Under the pieces are notes generated by a model. That model searched no databases, was not told where the DNA came from, and saw nothing but the letters and a program-made list of their open reading frames with translations. DNA of 39,772 nucleotides. Source: an uncultured Prevotella sp. Lineage in GTDB: Bacteria; Bacteroidota; Bacteroidia; Bacteroidales; Bacteroidaceae. The position numbers and the translations under genes were made by a program. This document shows, one piece after another, positions 9,444 through 18,757 of the stretch. Every line of letters begins with the position of its first letter. Position 1 is the first letter of the stretch. The stretch covers positions 1 through 39,772 of the forward strand of contig ONYS01000022.1 in the NCBI GenBank assembly GCA_900322095.1, read 5' to 3'.

Positions 9444-9451
9444 TATATTTG
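9444..9451 (+). promoter_or_regulatory. Candidate -7 promoter element
   Basis: TATATTTG fits TAnnTTTG. It lies 150 bp upstream of the secreted Ig/OB-fold protein gene. No -33 element at 19-21 bp spacing is clear, so the call rests on the -7 box alone. Confidence 0.45.
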
Positions 9452-9601
9452 CAGAGTGGATTAGTTCATTTGCTGCCAGACTTAATTAAATGGCCTACGG
9501 CTTGTTATGTCAGAGAGAATCAAAATGCAACAATTGACCACTAGAAAACAGAAATGTCGCAGACATAAAACATCGAAAATAACTATAAAAATGATATTGC
9601 T

Positions 9602-11251
9602 ATGACGAAAAAATTACATCTATTATTATCGCTCATGCTCCTTATGTTATGCGTTGGGGCGAAGGCTGATGACGTGACCGTGACGTTTGACCCGTCGAAT
9701 GGGGATATTGCTTCAGGTTTAACCGACTTAACCCTTACGAAAGAGCAAATCACTTTCATTATTTCGTATGGAGATATGTCAAGAAAGGATTATTACACTG
9801 TTAATAATAGCTCCACAGCCACTTTTGAATCTGCTGAGGGATATAAGATCACAAAGATTGTTTTCGGGGAATACAAAAACAGAAAACCTTCGAACTTCAG
9901 GTGTGATCAAGACGGATACGATGGAATAAATACATGGACAAATGAAAATGGCGCAAAGAAGGTTATTTTTACAGCCTCTTCTATAGTCAGAATTAAGAGT
10001 GTAGAGGTGACCTATACTACTGGCGGTTCCGATACTCCTATAGAACCGCAAGATCCTGGCTATTCCTTCTCCAGCGAAACGGCCACCGCTCTTCTTGGCT
10101 ACACTGGTTACTTCCAAGCACCCCAACTGAAGGGTGTGCCAGACGGCTTGGCGGTTACTTACTCTTCTTCCAATCCTGAAGTGGCTGATGTAAACTATTC
10201 AACTGGTGAAGTAACTTTTAATAATATTATTGGCGAGACCACAATCACAGCCTCATCTACGGCGAATGATAATTATAAAGAAGGAAAGGCTCAATACACC
10301 CTCACTGTTAAGGAACTTGCCGGAAATGGAAATGTGGATAACCCCTACTCTGTATCCGACGTATCTATCCTGACTTCTTTAGACCTGATTGGTCGTGATT
10401 CTATATTCGTAAAGGGTACCATCTCTTCAGTGGATCAGTATTATTCAAGGGACAACTATTATAAAAATGGTGGTCAAATTGGCTACTACATATCTGACGA
10501 CGGAACGGCATCCAACCAACTGAAGGTACTGGGCAGAGGGTTAGGTTTCGCAGATTTTAGCGCGTTAACTGATTTGATGCCTGGTTCGAACGTAACTGTA
10601 AAATGCGGCAATGTTGAGAATACGGGCGAACTAGAAACGCGAGGTAATCTTACCAGCATCGACGTTCCGTTCTACGTCTTTCCCGATGGCTACGCTACCC
10701 TTTATTATGGTGGCTTCGCTTTGAAGGTACCAGCAGGTGTTACCGCTACGGTCTACAGCTATGCTGACAACAATCTTAATGCGAGCAAGACTTATGCTGA
10801 GGGTGACGTCATTCCTGCCAAGACAGCTGTCGTACTGAACGCTGAAGGAGGAACCTATTACTTCCCAGGAACTACCGATACTGGCACTTCGCCTGAGGCT
10901 ACCAATCTCTACGGCTACGACAAAGCTACAAAGACCGACGTATCGGGCATGGGCAAATATTATATGTTGAGCCTGAATGCGGAAAGCGATCCCAACAGCA
11001 TCGGTTTCTATTGGGGCGCAGAAAATGGCGGAGCCTTTACGAGTGGAGCTCACAAGGCCTTCCTTGCCCTGCCCGCAGATGCAACCGCCAAGGGCTTTGC
11101 CTTCAACGATGTCACCAATGGCATCTCTGCAAAGACCATCACAGCTGAGCAGGACAATGCTCCTGTCTACTCTATCACGGGCATGCGCATGAATGGCAAG
11201 CTCCCCGCAGGCATCTACGTGAAGAATGGAAAGAAATTTGTTGTGAAATAA
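9602..11251 (+). CDS. Secreted Ig/OB-fold protein with lysine-rich C-terminal tail
   Basis: A 549-residue exported protein (MTKKLHLLLSLMLLMLCVGAKA signal). Order of regions: an N-terminal beta domain (about 25-140), a Big_2-like Ig domain (about 150-240, 'YSSSNPEVADVNYSTGEVTF' is typical), an OB-fold-like module (about 245-355, 'GRDSIFVKGTISSV...QIGYYISDDG', as in DUF6359-type proteins), a beta domain shared with many Prevotella secreted proteins ('FPDGYATLYYGGFALKVPAGVTA', about 360-500), and the tail YSITGMRMNGKLPAGIYVKN ending in GKKFVVK. No enzyme motif is seen. A 60-codon peptide gene follows after 21 bp, the same arrangement as the metzincin gene at 14.6-18.7 kb. Function unknown; surface or secreted binding protein is the best guess. 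Confidence 0.75.
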   Translation: MTKKLHLLLSLMLLMLCVGAKADDVTVTFDPSNGDIASGLTDLTLTKEQITFIISYGDMSRKDYYTVNNSSTATFESAEGYKITKIVFGEYKNRKPSNFRCDQDGYDGINTWTNENGAKKVIFTASSIVRIKSVEVTYTTGGSDTPIEPQDPGYSFSSETATALLGYTGYFQAPQLKGVPDGLAVTYSSSNPEVADVNYSTGEVTFNNIIGETTITASSTANDNYKEGKAQYTLTVKELAGNGNVDNPYSVSDVSILTSLDLIGRDSIFVKGTISSVDQYYSRDNYYKNGGQIGYYISDDGTASNQLKVLGRGLGFADFSALTDLMPGSNVTVKCGNVENTGELETRGNLTSIDVPFYVFPDGYATLYYGGFALKVPAGVTATVYSYADNNLNASKTYAEGDVIPAKTAVVLNAEGGTYYFPGTTDTGTSPEATNLYGYDKATKTDVSGMGKYYMLSLNAESDPNSIGFYWGAENGGAFTSGAHKAFLALPADATAKGFAFNDVTNGISAKTITAEQDNAPVYSITGMRMNGKLPAGIYVKNGKKFVVK

Positions 11252-11272
11252 TAAACCTTTAATATATAGAAG

Positions 11273-11455
11273 ATGATGAGAAAAAATTATATTCAGCCGG
11301 TCATATTCAGTAAGAAACTGAGAACGGAAGCGCTTATGCTTACCGGTAGTGACGTTCATAACAATCTTGGTAATGAAGATCAGCATTCCAAGGGTGCCGA
11401 CTACGACTCGGAGGATGCAACGGGCACGCTGCCCAAGAACAGCATTTGGAAATAA
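11273..11455 (+). CDS. Small peptide downstream of a tail-bearing secreted protein
   Basis: A 60-residue peptide starting MMRKNYIQPVIFSKKLRTEA and ending NSIWK. There is no signal peptide, no transmembrane segment and no cysteine. It begins 21 bp after the secreted Ig/OB-fold gene and ends just before a GC-rich hairpin, so the two should be co-transcribed. The layout matches the 56-residue peptide at 18758: a basic start 'M(x)KK/RKxYxxPxI', a middle 'L(L/M)(A/T)GSx', an acidic stretch, and a C-terminal 'SIW'. Such short 'KxYxxPxI' peptides are frequent hypothetical genes in Bacteroidota; I know of no assigned function. ATG at 11273 or 11276. Confidence 0.6.
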   Translation: MMRKNYIQPVIFSKKLRTEALMLTGSDVHNNLGNEDQHSKGADYDSEDATGTLPKNSIWK

Positions 11456-11488
11456 TCCCTTGGTCAACAATCCTGACGACTTATAGAA

Positions 11489-11523
11489 AGCGGGGGCGAA
11501 CGACATGGGGTTCGGCCCCCGCT
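11489..11523 (+). terminator. GC-rich hairpin terminator
   Basis: AGCGGGGGC (11489-11497) pairs with GCCCCCGCT (11515-11523), extended inside by GAAC/GTTC with a one-base bulge. Followed by ATATATT rather than a clean T-run. It closes the secreted protein/small peptide unit. Confidence 0.75.
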
Positions 11524-11713
11524 ATATATTGTGTGCCGAATAAAACACTACCTACTCCGTTATTCAATGCCATCTGTCTACTTACCCACATCAAAGTCCT
11601 TCGGCTTATAGAAGGTAGCGGTTTGAGGACGATGTTGAGGAATGTGCGTGCGGAAGATCACGACACCGTTTCTATGGCGGCAAGTTTTATCAACTGAAAT
11701 ATAAAATTTTTAA

Positions 11714-12466
11714 ATGAAGATATCTATCATAACCTCATGCTATAATAGAGTGAAGACCATACGGGGTTGTATAGAAAGCGTGTTGTCACAGGACTATCCT
11801 GATGTAGAATACATTATCGTGGATGGCGCGTCAACTGACGGCTCAATGGATGTTATCAATGAATACCGCGACCGGATCAGTAAGATCATCTCGGAGCCCG
11901 ACCATGGCATGTACGAGGCCATCAACAAAGGATTAAGAATGGCAACAGGAGATGTGATAGGACTCGTGCATTCTGATGATTTCTTATTTACCACTCACAC
12001 ACTGTCTGATGTTGCCGCCGAGTTCGAGCGCAGTCAGGCCGATTTTATCTATGGCGACGGATTGTATGTGGATGCCGTTGATACCTCGAAGACCGTGAGA
12101 AACTGGATTGGCGGCAGCTATTCCAAAGGCAAGGTAAGGCTGGGCTGGTTGCCGTTGCATCCCACTTGCTACATGCGGTCGTCGTTTGTGAAAGAAGTGG
12201 GCTTTTATAATGAAAAATACAAGATAGCCGCCGATACTGATTTCCTTGTCCGTGCATTGTATGAGCATTCTCCCAAGGTGGCCTACCTGAAAGAGTACAT
12301 CGTCCAATTGCGGATGGGTGGACTGAGCACGGACAGCGCTAACCGCAGAGTGATGTGGAAGGAAGACATCGACATCTATTCGTCGCATGGCTTTGCCGCC
12401 CTGCCTACAAAGCTCATGAAGATGATGTGGAAGGTGCCGCAATTCATCTCTGCCAAGTTCAAGTAG
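11714..12466 (+). CDS. Family 2 glycosyltransferase
   Basis: A 250-residue cytoplasmic GT-A fold enzyme. It has the N-terminal nucleotide-sugar fold (MKISIITSCYNRVKTIRGCI), the VDGASTDGS motif at 36-44, the EPDHGMYEAINKG segment (61-73), the metal-binding HSDD in place of DxD at 86-89, and the acceptor-side ADTDFLVRAL and GGLST motifs. This is the WcaA/PglI-like group that adds sugars to lipid-linked or surface polysaccharides. It stands alone: 258 bp without a gene separate it from the preceding peptide gene, and no other capsule or LPS gene is near. Donor and acceptor cannot be told. No TAnnTTTG box is clear upstream. Confidence 0.9.
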   Translation: MKISIITSCYNRVKTIRGCIESVLSQDYPDVEYIIVDGASTDGSMDVINEYRDRISKIISEPDHGMYEAINKGLRMATGDVIGLVHSDDFLFTTHTLSDVAAEFERSQADFIYGDGLYVDAVDTSKTVRNWIGGSYSKGKVRLGWLPLHPTCYMRSSFVKEVGFYNEKYKIAADTDFLVRALYEHSPKVAYLKEYIVQLRMGGLSTDSANRRVMWKEDIDIYSSHGFAALPTKLMKMMWKVPQFISAKFK

Positions 12467-12503
12467 CTCTGCAGAATCAATTATAGTTATTCGAAAAGAT
12501 ACC

Positions 12504-12526
12504 CCTGCCGCCTCTTAGGCAGCAGG
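12504..12526 (+). terminator. Hairpin terminator after the glycosyltransferase
   Basis: CCTGCCGCC (12504-12512) pairs with GGCAGCAGG (12518-12526) with one C/A mismatch and a 5-nt loop, followed by the T-rich AGATTTTCGTTTTC. It sits 38 bp after the stop codon. Confidence 0.75.
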
Positions 12527-12543
12527 AGATTTTCGTTTTCTTG

Positions 12544-12633
12544 GTAGGAGGGCCGTCATTCCTGACGGCCAATAACTGCGGGGTATTTAATTGATAGACC
12601 GTTGTTCGTCGTCAGGAATGACGACGCTCCTAC
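12544..12633. repeat. REPIN-like pair of 27-nt units
   Basis: Forward unit 12544-12570 (GTAGGAGGGCCGTCATTC...) and inverse unit 12607-12633 (...GACGACGCTCCTAC) across a 36-bp spacer that still shows AACTGC and TTAATTGATAGA as in 9179-9268. Confidence 0.88.
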
Positions 12634-12706
12634 AAACATCATTAGTTATCTAACCTACATTATTCATGGAGATTATTTTTCACACGAATATCCATAAATT
12701 ATCCAT

Positions 12707-12805
12707 AAATTTCTCATGAATATATTCATTTACGAATAATTCATGGGTAATTTGTGATAATTCATGTTCAAAAAAGTAGCGTTTAATGTTCATGAATAAT
12801 GCAGG
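12707..12805. repeat. 99-bp inverted repeat, copy B (mate at 8104-8202)
   Basis: The reverse complement of 8104-8202 with two differences. Just outside (12661-12706) further ATTCATG/CATAAATTATC motifs suggest that copy B retains more of the original element than copy A. It has no intact gene attached, whereas copy A is the leader of the broken WYL gene. Confidence 0.9.
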
Positions 12806-12911
12806 CTAACGCTTCGCTACGCGGAATCAAGAATAATAACGAATAAACCTTATCAGGCATTGTTTAGTATTCTTCCCGCCAGAGATAGGATATGCTAACT
12901 CCACAAAATCC

Positions 12912-13514
12912 TCAGAACTGAATCTTGTCTTGCGGGATGATGTCCTTGTCTGTGATCTTGCGGATAACTCTTGCCGGCACTCCAGCCACTACGGAATCGG
13001 CAGGAACGTCCTTCAGCACAACTGCGCCAGCTCCAATCACGGCATGATTGCCAATCTTCACACCACCGCAAATGGTGGCATTGGCACCGATCCATACTCC
13101 TTCGCCAATCGTGATGGGTTTCGAAATCTCCAGTCCCTCGCCGCGCTGACGTGCATCAACGGGATGCGACGCGCACGAGAGAACCACGCCTGGGGCGATA
13201 AAACAACGGTCGCCGATGGTTATCGGACTGGTGTCGAGGAAGGTTACGCCAAAGTTGACGACGGCCATGCCGAGGAAATGCGTGTTGAAACCGAAATCGA
13301 AATGGACTCCATGCTGTATGAACACCATGTCGTTGTAGGTGCCGAGAATCTTTTTCAGCAGTTCCGTCTGCCGCTTCCTGTCGGATGGGCGTGTCTGGTT
13401 ATACTCCCATACCAGGTCCTCAACGGCCATCTTCCGGTCGTTCGGTATTCGAAGGGCACTGCCCACGAAGCCGTCGGGACCCATGACCAATTTCATAATT
13501 TCTTCTTCTGTCAT
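12912..13514 (-). CDS. Hexapeptide-repeat O-acetyltransferase (maltose/galactoside acetyltransferase-like)
   Basis: A 200-residue acetyl-CoA-dependent transferase with a left-handed beta-helix. The N-terminal cap helices (VWEYNQTRPSDRKRQTELLKKILG) are those of the Maa/NodL/LacA group. The catalytic histidine is H117 in LSCASHPVDARQR, and the helix follows as hexapeptide rungs (ITIGEGVWIGANATICGGVKIG...) ending VPARVIRKI. Length is normal. Substrate could be a sugar or nodulation-factor-like glycan; specificity cannot be read from sequence. It lies 97 bp downstream of the GNAT gene on the same strand. A near-consensus -7 element (TAACTTTT on the minus strand, 13545-13552) lies 31 nt upstream of the ATG. 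Confidence 0.9.
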   Translation of the reverse strand: MTEEEIMKLVMGPDGFVGSALRIPNDRKMAVEDLVWEYNQTRPSDRKRQTELLKKILGTYNDMVFIQHGVHFDFGFNTHFLGMAVVNFGVTFLDTSPITIGDRCFIAPGVVLSCASHPVDARQRGEGLEISKPITIGEGVWIGANATICGGVKIGNHAVIGAGAVVLKDVPADSVVAGVPARVIRKITDKDIIPQDKIQF

Positions 13515-13589
13515 TTGCTTGCTTCGTTTGTTTGGATTGTCCGAAAAAGTTACGATATTTTCGGGGAATAGAAAAATGTGGGATTGTCA

Positions 13590-14114
13590 TCATGCCTTAG
13601 TGTCCTCACCGACTATCCGCTGATAGGCCAAGCGCTCACCGCCGCCATCCTTCAACTGGATGATGCCGCAATAGTGGAAGCCGGCGCGTAGGAGGCAGTG
13701 CTGCATGATTTTGTTGTCGCGATGGGTGTCGATGCGGATGTTCCTGCACTGGGAGAAACAATAGTCGAGGATGTCGGTCATGACGCCATGCGCCTGAGGA
13801 AGACTGGCCACGCGGTGGATGACGCTGTAGGGCTCATCGTCGTCGAACCATGCACCTCCGCGGATTGATGCATAAGAGGCATCGGGGCCGGGGATGAAGG
13901 CCCACGTGGCAATGGGCTGCCCATGGTCGAGCAAGAGATAGCTCTCGCCCCGAGCTACGTCACGTTCTAGTTGCTCTGCCGAGGGATGATTGCTGTCCCA
14001 TTGATGCGGGTTGCCACTACTGATCATGATTCTGCGGCCCGACTCTATCAGCTGCATGATGACGGGCAGGTCGGTTGCCGTAGCCTTTCTTATGGTTCTG
14101 TCTTTCGAAGTCAT
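13590..14114 (-). CDS. GNAT-family N-acetyltransferase
   Basis: A 174-residue acetyltransferase starting MTSKDRTIRKATATDLPVIM. A longer reading from the TTG at 14132 is rejected because that TTG lies inside the -7 promoter box. The fold elements are visible: the N-terminal beta1/alpha1, the central sheet (PIATWAFIPG), the acetyl-CoA region (YSVIHRVASLPQAHGVMTDILDYC) and the late motif DTHRDNKIMQHCLLRAGFHYCG, typical of GNATs acting on small molecules or amino acids. Substrate unknown. It is followed on the same strand by the hexapeptide acetyltransferase. Confidence 0.88.
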   Translation of the reverse strand: MTSKDRTIRKATATDLPVIMQLIESGRRIMISSGNPHQWDSNHPSAEQLERDVARGESYLLLDHGQPIATWAFIPGPDASYASIRGGAWFDDDEPYSVIHRVASLPQAHGVMTDILDYCFSQCRNIRIDTHRDNKIMQHCLLRAGFHYCGIIQLKDGGGERLAYQRIVGEDTKA

Positions 14115-14129
14115 TTGTTTTATTGTTTG

Positions 14130-14137
14130 CAAAAGTA
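14130..14137 (-). promoter_or_regulatory. -7 promoter element of the GNAT gene
   Basis: CAAAAGTA on the plus strand is TACTTTTG on the minus strand, a perfect TAnnTTTG, 15 nt before the ATG at 14114. It overlaps the alternative TTG start and so rules it out. Confidence 0.55.
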
Positions 14138-14181
14138 GTCTATTTCATCGGCATGGCAAAGAAAAGTACGATGTTTTCTTC

Positions 14182-14406
14182 GAGGGGCGGCGGCATTCCT
14201 GACCGCCGAAGGAGCACTGTAGGTAGGAGCGTCGTCATTCCTGACGACGAAGGATTGCTGTGTAGGAGCGTCGTCATTCCTGACGACGAAGGATTTATTT
14301 GTGATGAGTAAGCGGACTTTCTTTCTTGGTCGTCAGGAATGACGACCCTCCTACTTGTGCTCCGATGTTCGCTCCCTTCCCTTCGTAGGGAGGGGTTGGG
14401 GGGGCT
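14182..14406. repeat. Cluster of REP-like units and a GC-rich palindrome
   Basis: Forward units at 14182-14208 (diverged: GGCGGCGGCATTCCTGACCG), 14223-14249 and 14262-14288 (these two nearly identical, 39 bp apart), an inverse unit at 14328-14354, and a GC-rich palindrome at 14372-14406. The part from 14283 matches 7073-7196. Confidence 0.88.
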
Positions 14407-14530
14407 TCTCTTTCCCTCTGGTCTTAAAGAAGTGTACTAAGAGTCGATGAGTGCAGCTGCTCAACACCACGTTTTTTCCTATTAATTGTTAAACATCACG
14501 TGAATTTTCGTTGGTTTATTGGAATTTTTA

Positions 14531-14538
14531 TAATTTTG
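14531..14538 (+). promoter_or_regulatory. -7 promoter element of the metzincin gene
   Basis: TAATTTTG fits TAnnTTTG and lies 33 nt upstream of the ATG at 14572. A TTGG at 14511-14514 could serve as a loose -33 box, though the spacing is short. Confidence 0.55.
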
Positions 14539-14571
14539 AACGCTAACTAAAACAATATTACTACAACAACA

Positions 14572-17500
14572 ATGAAAGAATATTTTCTCCCATTGCTAAA
14601 ACGGCCGTTCCTTGTGTGGGCGGCGTTGCCCCTCTCACTGTGCCTGGCTCAGCCTATGCAAGCCCAAAGTGGCCTTGGCAGTCAAGACAGTTGCGAGGTG
14701 ATAGTTACGGACGCATACCGTAATCTGCTAAAGTCTGGTGCACTCCGCGTGCCTTCTCACTTCGACGATGCCTCTACGGCCTCTGTCATCAAAAACCGAG
14801 GTAAGGTGTACACCTTCCGACTGGCCACTTGCATTCTGCCAGAGTACAGGCAATCAGGCTTCGGCAACGCATCCGGCACTGCGACAGATGAAGAGATCAA
14901 GAAGAACGTGAGAGACTGGTGGGATCAGCTCGAGGTGGAACTCAACAATTGGTTCACCAACGACGTGGGCATCAAGTTCGAAATCATTCGCGACGAGAAG
15001 CTCATTCTGTCCGGCTATAATGACTATGATCTCAACCTCTCACCGTATCCCACGAATGAATCGCGCCTGTACCGCAGCAAAGAGATCATCGACAAGATTT
15101 TGGGCAACACCGACCTGTACGACATTGGTATACTCATCGGACAGCCCAATGCCAGCCGCAACGGCGTGGCAGCACTGGGCAGTGCCAGCGACGTCAATCA
15201 GAAGGGCAGTGCCTGGACCATCAGCAACGCCGCAACCGTGGCTCACGAGCTGGGTCACAGCTTCGGAGCGACGCATACCCACCAGAAGAGCGACGCCACC
15301 AACACTGAGCCCGGCGACGGCCGGAGCATCATGAGCTACGGATCGCCTCGCGACTTCTTCTCGCTGCCCAGCATCTATCAGATGCGTGGACTGCTGTACA
15401 ATATGAACTACTGTACGGATACTGACCGGAAGAATGTGGTGGAGGTGATCCCTGGCAACATCACCGTAGCTCCCTATGCCACTGACGAGCAGGGTTCGGA
15501 ACCGCAACTCGACCGCAGCCGCATCAAGAAAGAGTACACCGTCACTCTGGGCTCCAACTTCCAGTTCTATCTGCCCACGTCGTCAACGGCCAACGAGAAT
15601 TACCTTTACAACGTCAACGGTTTCGATATGTCGCTCAACGACATGGAGCATGCCAATGCCTTGCGACCCGCCTACAAGGAAAAGAAGGACAACTGCATCA
15701 TGTTTAAGCCTCAGTTTATCGATCCCGCATTGCTCTCGGAAAGCGAGCGGAAAGACGGTCAGAACCATTATGAGCAGTACACTGACGACTCACGCCTGGG
15801 CACTTACACCTTCCTGGCTGCGGTGCACGACTATTCGAGATACGATGCGATGAGGGTGAAACTGAACATTGTCGACGGTGACGCCTTCAAGATCAGCAAC
15901 GTTAACTTTGCCCACCGACTGAACTCTAACTATTACGCCGGACGTGACGTCAAGATCAGTTGGAACCCATGTACTGATCTTTACGGTAAGGACAGCAAGG
16001 TGCGCATCCTGCTCTCCGACGACTTCGGACAGACCTATAAGTATATTCTGGCTGACGACGTGGACAATACGGGCTCTTGCACCGTGACGATGCCTTACCT
16101 CAGTATTGGCCAGACAGAATACAACGGTTGGCAACTGAAAGAGAACGGCGGAAGACTGAAAGTGGAGGTGAAGGGCGAGGCTGCCTTCGACGTTTTCCCT
16201 GCCGAGGAATACACCGTGCAGGGCGACGGCGCTGTGGCCAAAGGCTTCACCATGGATCCCACAAAGCAGCGTGTCTACTTCAGACCGAAGAACTCGAAGG
16301 ACGAGATGCCCAAGCCGATGGTGTGGGTCAGCTCCATCGACGAAATTCCGGAGCACATCGAGCTGACAGCCTACAATACCAACTCGCCCAGCACAGAGTA
16401 TGCGTGTACCTATCAGGGCGATGTGGCCCAGGGCTCCATTGTGGTGCGCAGTTATAAGGCTACGTACAACGGTACAGATTACACCTTCACCCAGACGTTC
16501 ATGCTGCCCGAGACGCTCTCAGGACAAGACCTCGTGCGCTTCGAGGTACACAAACTCTACGCCATGGCCCAGCCGCTTCACGACAACATGGGCGACATTG
16601 GCTATCCCTATGCTTGGCTGGAGACGTCGAAAGCTTTCATGGAGGCCTACGACAAGGTGTTCACAGGCAAGGAAATCAATCCCGAGGCTACAATGGCCGA
16701 CGTGAAGGATCTCAACGAGAAGATGACACTGCTCTCGCAGATAGATGACGACGAGGTGGCAAAGCCTGTCGACGGCAACTACTATCAGATTCGGGCCTAC
16801 GTCAGTCCCTATGGCCGCGACTCCTACTTCTATCTCGCCGACGACGAAACAGTGGGAGAGTACCTGACCGCTGATGCCTCGAAGGCTACCAAATGGCGTT
16901 GCTACGTGAAGGATGGCAAGTACCACTTCGTAAGCGACAAGAACAATGAGCTCTTCAGCGACTATACTCCTAAAGGTGCCACCGAGCACAACATTGTGTT
17001 CGACTCCTATAACAATGGCGGTGCGGAGCGCAAGCTCGTGCGCGGTTACTCCTGGGGCTCGCTCACCGTACTCAACAGCCAAGGCTTCGGCGCCATGGTG
17101 AGCACAGAGGGCGTTTTCTCCACTCTGCGTGGGGCCTCCAACAACAATGGTCCCATGACTCCCGACCAGCGCTGCAACTGCGACAATGGCATCAGAGTCT
17201 CCACCGACTTCCAGTTCCTGCCTACCGGCGATGCTGCCTATGAATATGGTGTAGACTCTCTGCTCACGGCCATTGGTTCGGGCACCAAGGCAGCCGTCGA
17301 TGGTACGACCACTTGGTATGTGCAGGAGACCGACGGAGGTGTGAACGTCGTATATGTCAAGGGCTCTTTCACCCCAGGTGACAATGGTCGCGTGAGCCTG
17401 AATGTGCCCGCTGTGCTCACCGTGAACAACGAACAGAAGAACGTGGTGGGTATCGTGGCTAAAAACGTGAGGACCAAGGCCCGCTACGACTACAACTATA

Positions 17501-18744
17501 CCTATAGTCTCGGTACGGCCATGGGCGACTTCGATTTCGACCTTGTCGTTCCCGCCAGCGTCAAGACCATCGGCGATAATGCCCTCGCAGGCGTCGCAGG
17601 TCTCCATAATGTGAGTTTCGCCGCCGGCAGTCAGCTCTCCGTCATCGGCAATTCCGCCTTCAGCGGCAGCCGCAACATGCGCTTCGCCCATACGAAGCTC
17701 GACGCTCCCTCTCTTAGTGCCATTGGCGAGAATGCTTTCAGCGGAACAGCCATCCGTCGGCTCTCGCTCAACAGCAGTCTCAGTGCTATCGGTAACAAAT
17801 CGTTTAGCGGAGCGAGTCTGCTCGAATGGCTCGACCTCAGAGATGGCCGTGGATCCGCCGTCGTGACACGCTCCAAGGCCGGACTGCCCGTCCATACACT
17901 CGTGTTTACCAACGAGGGCACCAAGCAGACGGGTAGCGACGAGATCAATGTGGTGCGCTTCAGCGCTGGTAAAGGCACGTGCGAGCATCTTGCCCTCTAC
18001 GACATCACAAAGGGCGATGACGGCTATGTGACTCATGGCATCTCCGTTCCTGTCTACGACAGTGGTGAGGGCATTAGCGACGGCACCTTTACAGCCCAGA
18101 AAGTCACCTTCGACCGTTCTTTCGGCAAGGGCTACAGCACGCTCTGTCTGCCTTATGACGCAGAGGTGCCTGCAGGCATGCAGATCTATGAGTTCGCTGG
18201 TCGCTCGGGCGAGGGTGGAAACTATGTATATACCTTCACTTCCGCTGCTACGCTGAAGGCCAATGTGCCTTACCTTGTGTTGTGTACTCAGGAGGGAGTT
18301 ACCATCGGTGATGTGGACAATGCCTTGGTGAAAGCCGCTACACGCTATACCATCGGCGATGAGGTGACAGGAGATGCCGTAGACGACGGTTTCGTCGGCT
18401 CTTTGGCTTCTCTTACCCACGGTGATGCCTTAGGCCACAACATCTATACGCTCAATGCTACACAACAGCGGTGGCTGCATATCACGGATCTCAACGGAGT
18501 GATCAACGCCAATGCCTTTGTGGCGCCGTTCCGTGCTTTCTTCACCGATGCCCTCAACAACAGGGCAAAGGATGTGGGCTTCACCACAGATGGTACAACG
18601 ACAGGCATTGATCTTCTTCCTTCGTCGACGAGAGTTGCTCCTACGGGCATTTACACGATCGACGGTCGCAAGATGGGCGACAACAACGACCGTCTGCCTA
18701 AGGGACTGTACATCATTGATGGCAAGAAAGTAATCATCAAGTAA
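14572..18744 (+). CDS. Secreted metzincin metalloprotease with BspA-type LRRs and C-terminal tail
   Basis: A 1390-residue exported protein (signal peptide 1-32, cut near MQAQ-SG). The protease domain (about 60-290) has the zinc motif HELGHSFGATH with H225, H229, H235 as ligands and E226 as the catalytic base, and the Met-turn IMSYG at M254, so it belongs to the reprolysin-like metzincins (M12B type). It is followed by beta domains (about 310-640), a long middle region, a short run of LRR_5 repeats (about 985-1110: 'VPASVKTIGDNALAG', 'LSAIGENAFSGTAI') and the tail YTIDGRKMGDNN...KGLYIIDGKKVIIK. Joining a metzincin to BspA-type repeats suggests a secreted or surface-held protease that binds a protein or glycan partner. 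No propeptide cysteine switch is obvious. A 56-codon peptide gene begins 13 bp after the stop and then a terminator, making a two-gene unit. Confidence 0.9.
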   Translation: MKEYFLPLLKRPFLVWAALPLSLCLAQPMQAQSGLGSQDSCEVIVTDAYRNLLKSGALRVPSHFDDASTASVIKNRGKVYTFRLATCILPEYRQSGFGNASGTATDEEIKKNVRDWWDQLEVELNNWFTNDVGIKFEIIRDEKLILSGYNDYDLNLSPYPTNESRLYRSKEIIDKILGNTDLYDIGILIGQPNASRNGVAALGSASDVNQKGSAWTISNAATVAHELGHSFGATHTHQKSDATNTEPGDGRSIMSYGSPRDFFSLPSIYQMRGLLYNMNYCTDTDRKNVVEVIPGNITVAPYATDEQGSEPQLDRSRIKKEYTVTLGSNFQFYLPTSSTANENYLYNVNGFDMSLNDMEHANALRPAYKEKKDNCIMFKPQFIDPALLSESERKDGQNHYEQYTDDSRLGTYTFLAAVHDYSRYDAMRVKLNIVDGDAFKISNVNFAHRLNSNYYAGRDVKISWNPCTDLYGKDSKVRILLSDDFGQTYKYILADDVDNTGSCTVTMPYLSIGQTEYNGWQLKENGGRLKVEVKGEAAFDVFPAEEYTVQGDGAVAKGFTMDPTKQRVYFRPKNSKDEMPKPMVWVSSIDEIPEHIELTAYNTNSPSTEYACTYQGDVAQGSIVVRSYKATYNGTDYTFTQTFMLPETLSGQDLVRFEVHKLYAMAQPLHDNMGDIGYPYAWLETSKAFMEAYDKVFTGKEINPEATMADVKDLNEKMTLLSQIDDDEVAKPVDGNYYQIRAYVSPYGRDSYFYLADDETVGEYLTADASKATKWRCYVKDGKYHFVSDKNNELFSDYTPKGATEHNIVFDSYNNGGAERKLVRGYSWGSLTVLNSQGFGAMVSTEGVFSTLRGASNNNGPMTPDQRCNCDNGIRVSTDFQFLPTGDAAYEYGVDSLLTAIGSGTKAAVDGTTTWYVQETDGGVNVVYVKGSFTPGDNGRVSLNVPAVLTVNNEQKNVVGIVAKNVRTKARYDYNYTYSLGTAMGDFDFDLVVPASVKTIGDNALAGVAGLHNVSFAAGSQLSVIGNSAFSGSRNMRFAHTKLDAPSLSAIGENAFSGTAIRRLSLNSSLSAIGNKSFSGASLLEWLDLRDGRGSAVVTRSKAGLPVHTLVFTNEGTKQTGSDEINVVRFSAGKGTCEHLALYDITKGDDGYVTHGISVPVYDSGEGISDGTFTAQKVTFDRSFGKGYSTLCLPYDAEVPAGMQIYEFAGRSGEGGNYVYTFTSAATLKANVPYLVLCTQEGVTIGDVDNALVKAATRYTIGDEVTGDAVDDGFVGSLASLTHGDALGHNIYTLNATQQRWLHITDLNGVINANAFVAPFRAFFTDALNNRAKDVGFTTDGTTTGIDLLPSSTRVAPTGIYTIDGRKMGDNNDRLPKGLYIIDGKKVIIK

Positions 18745-18757
18745 GCGAGAACGATTC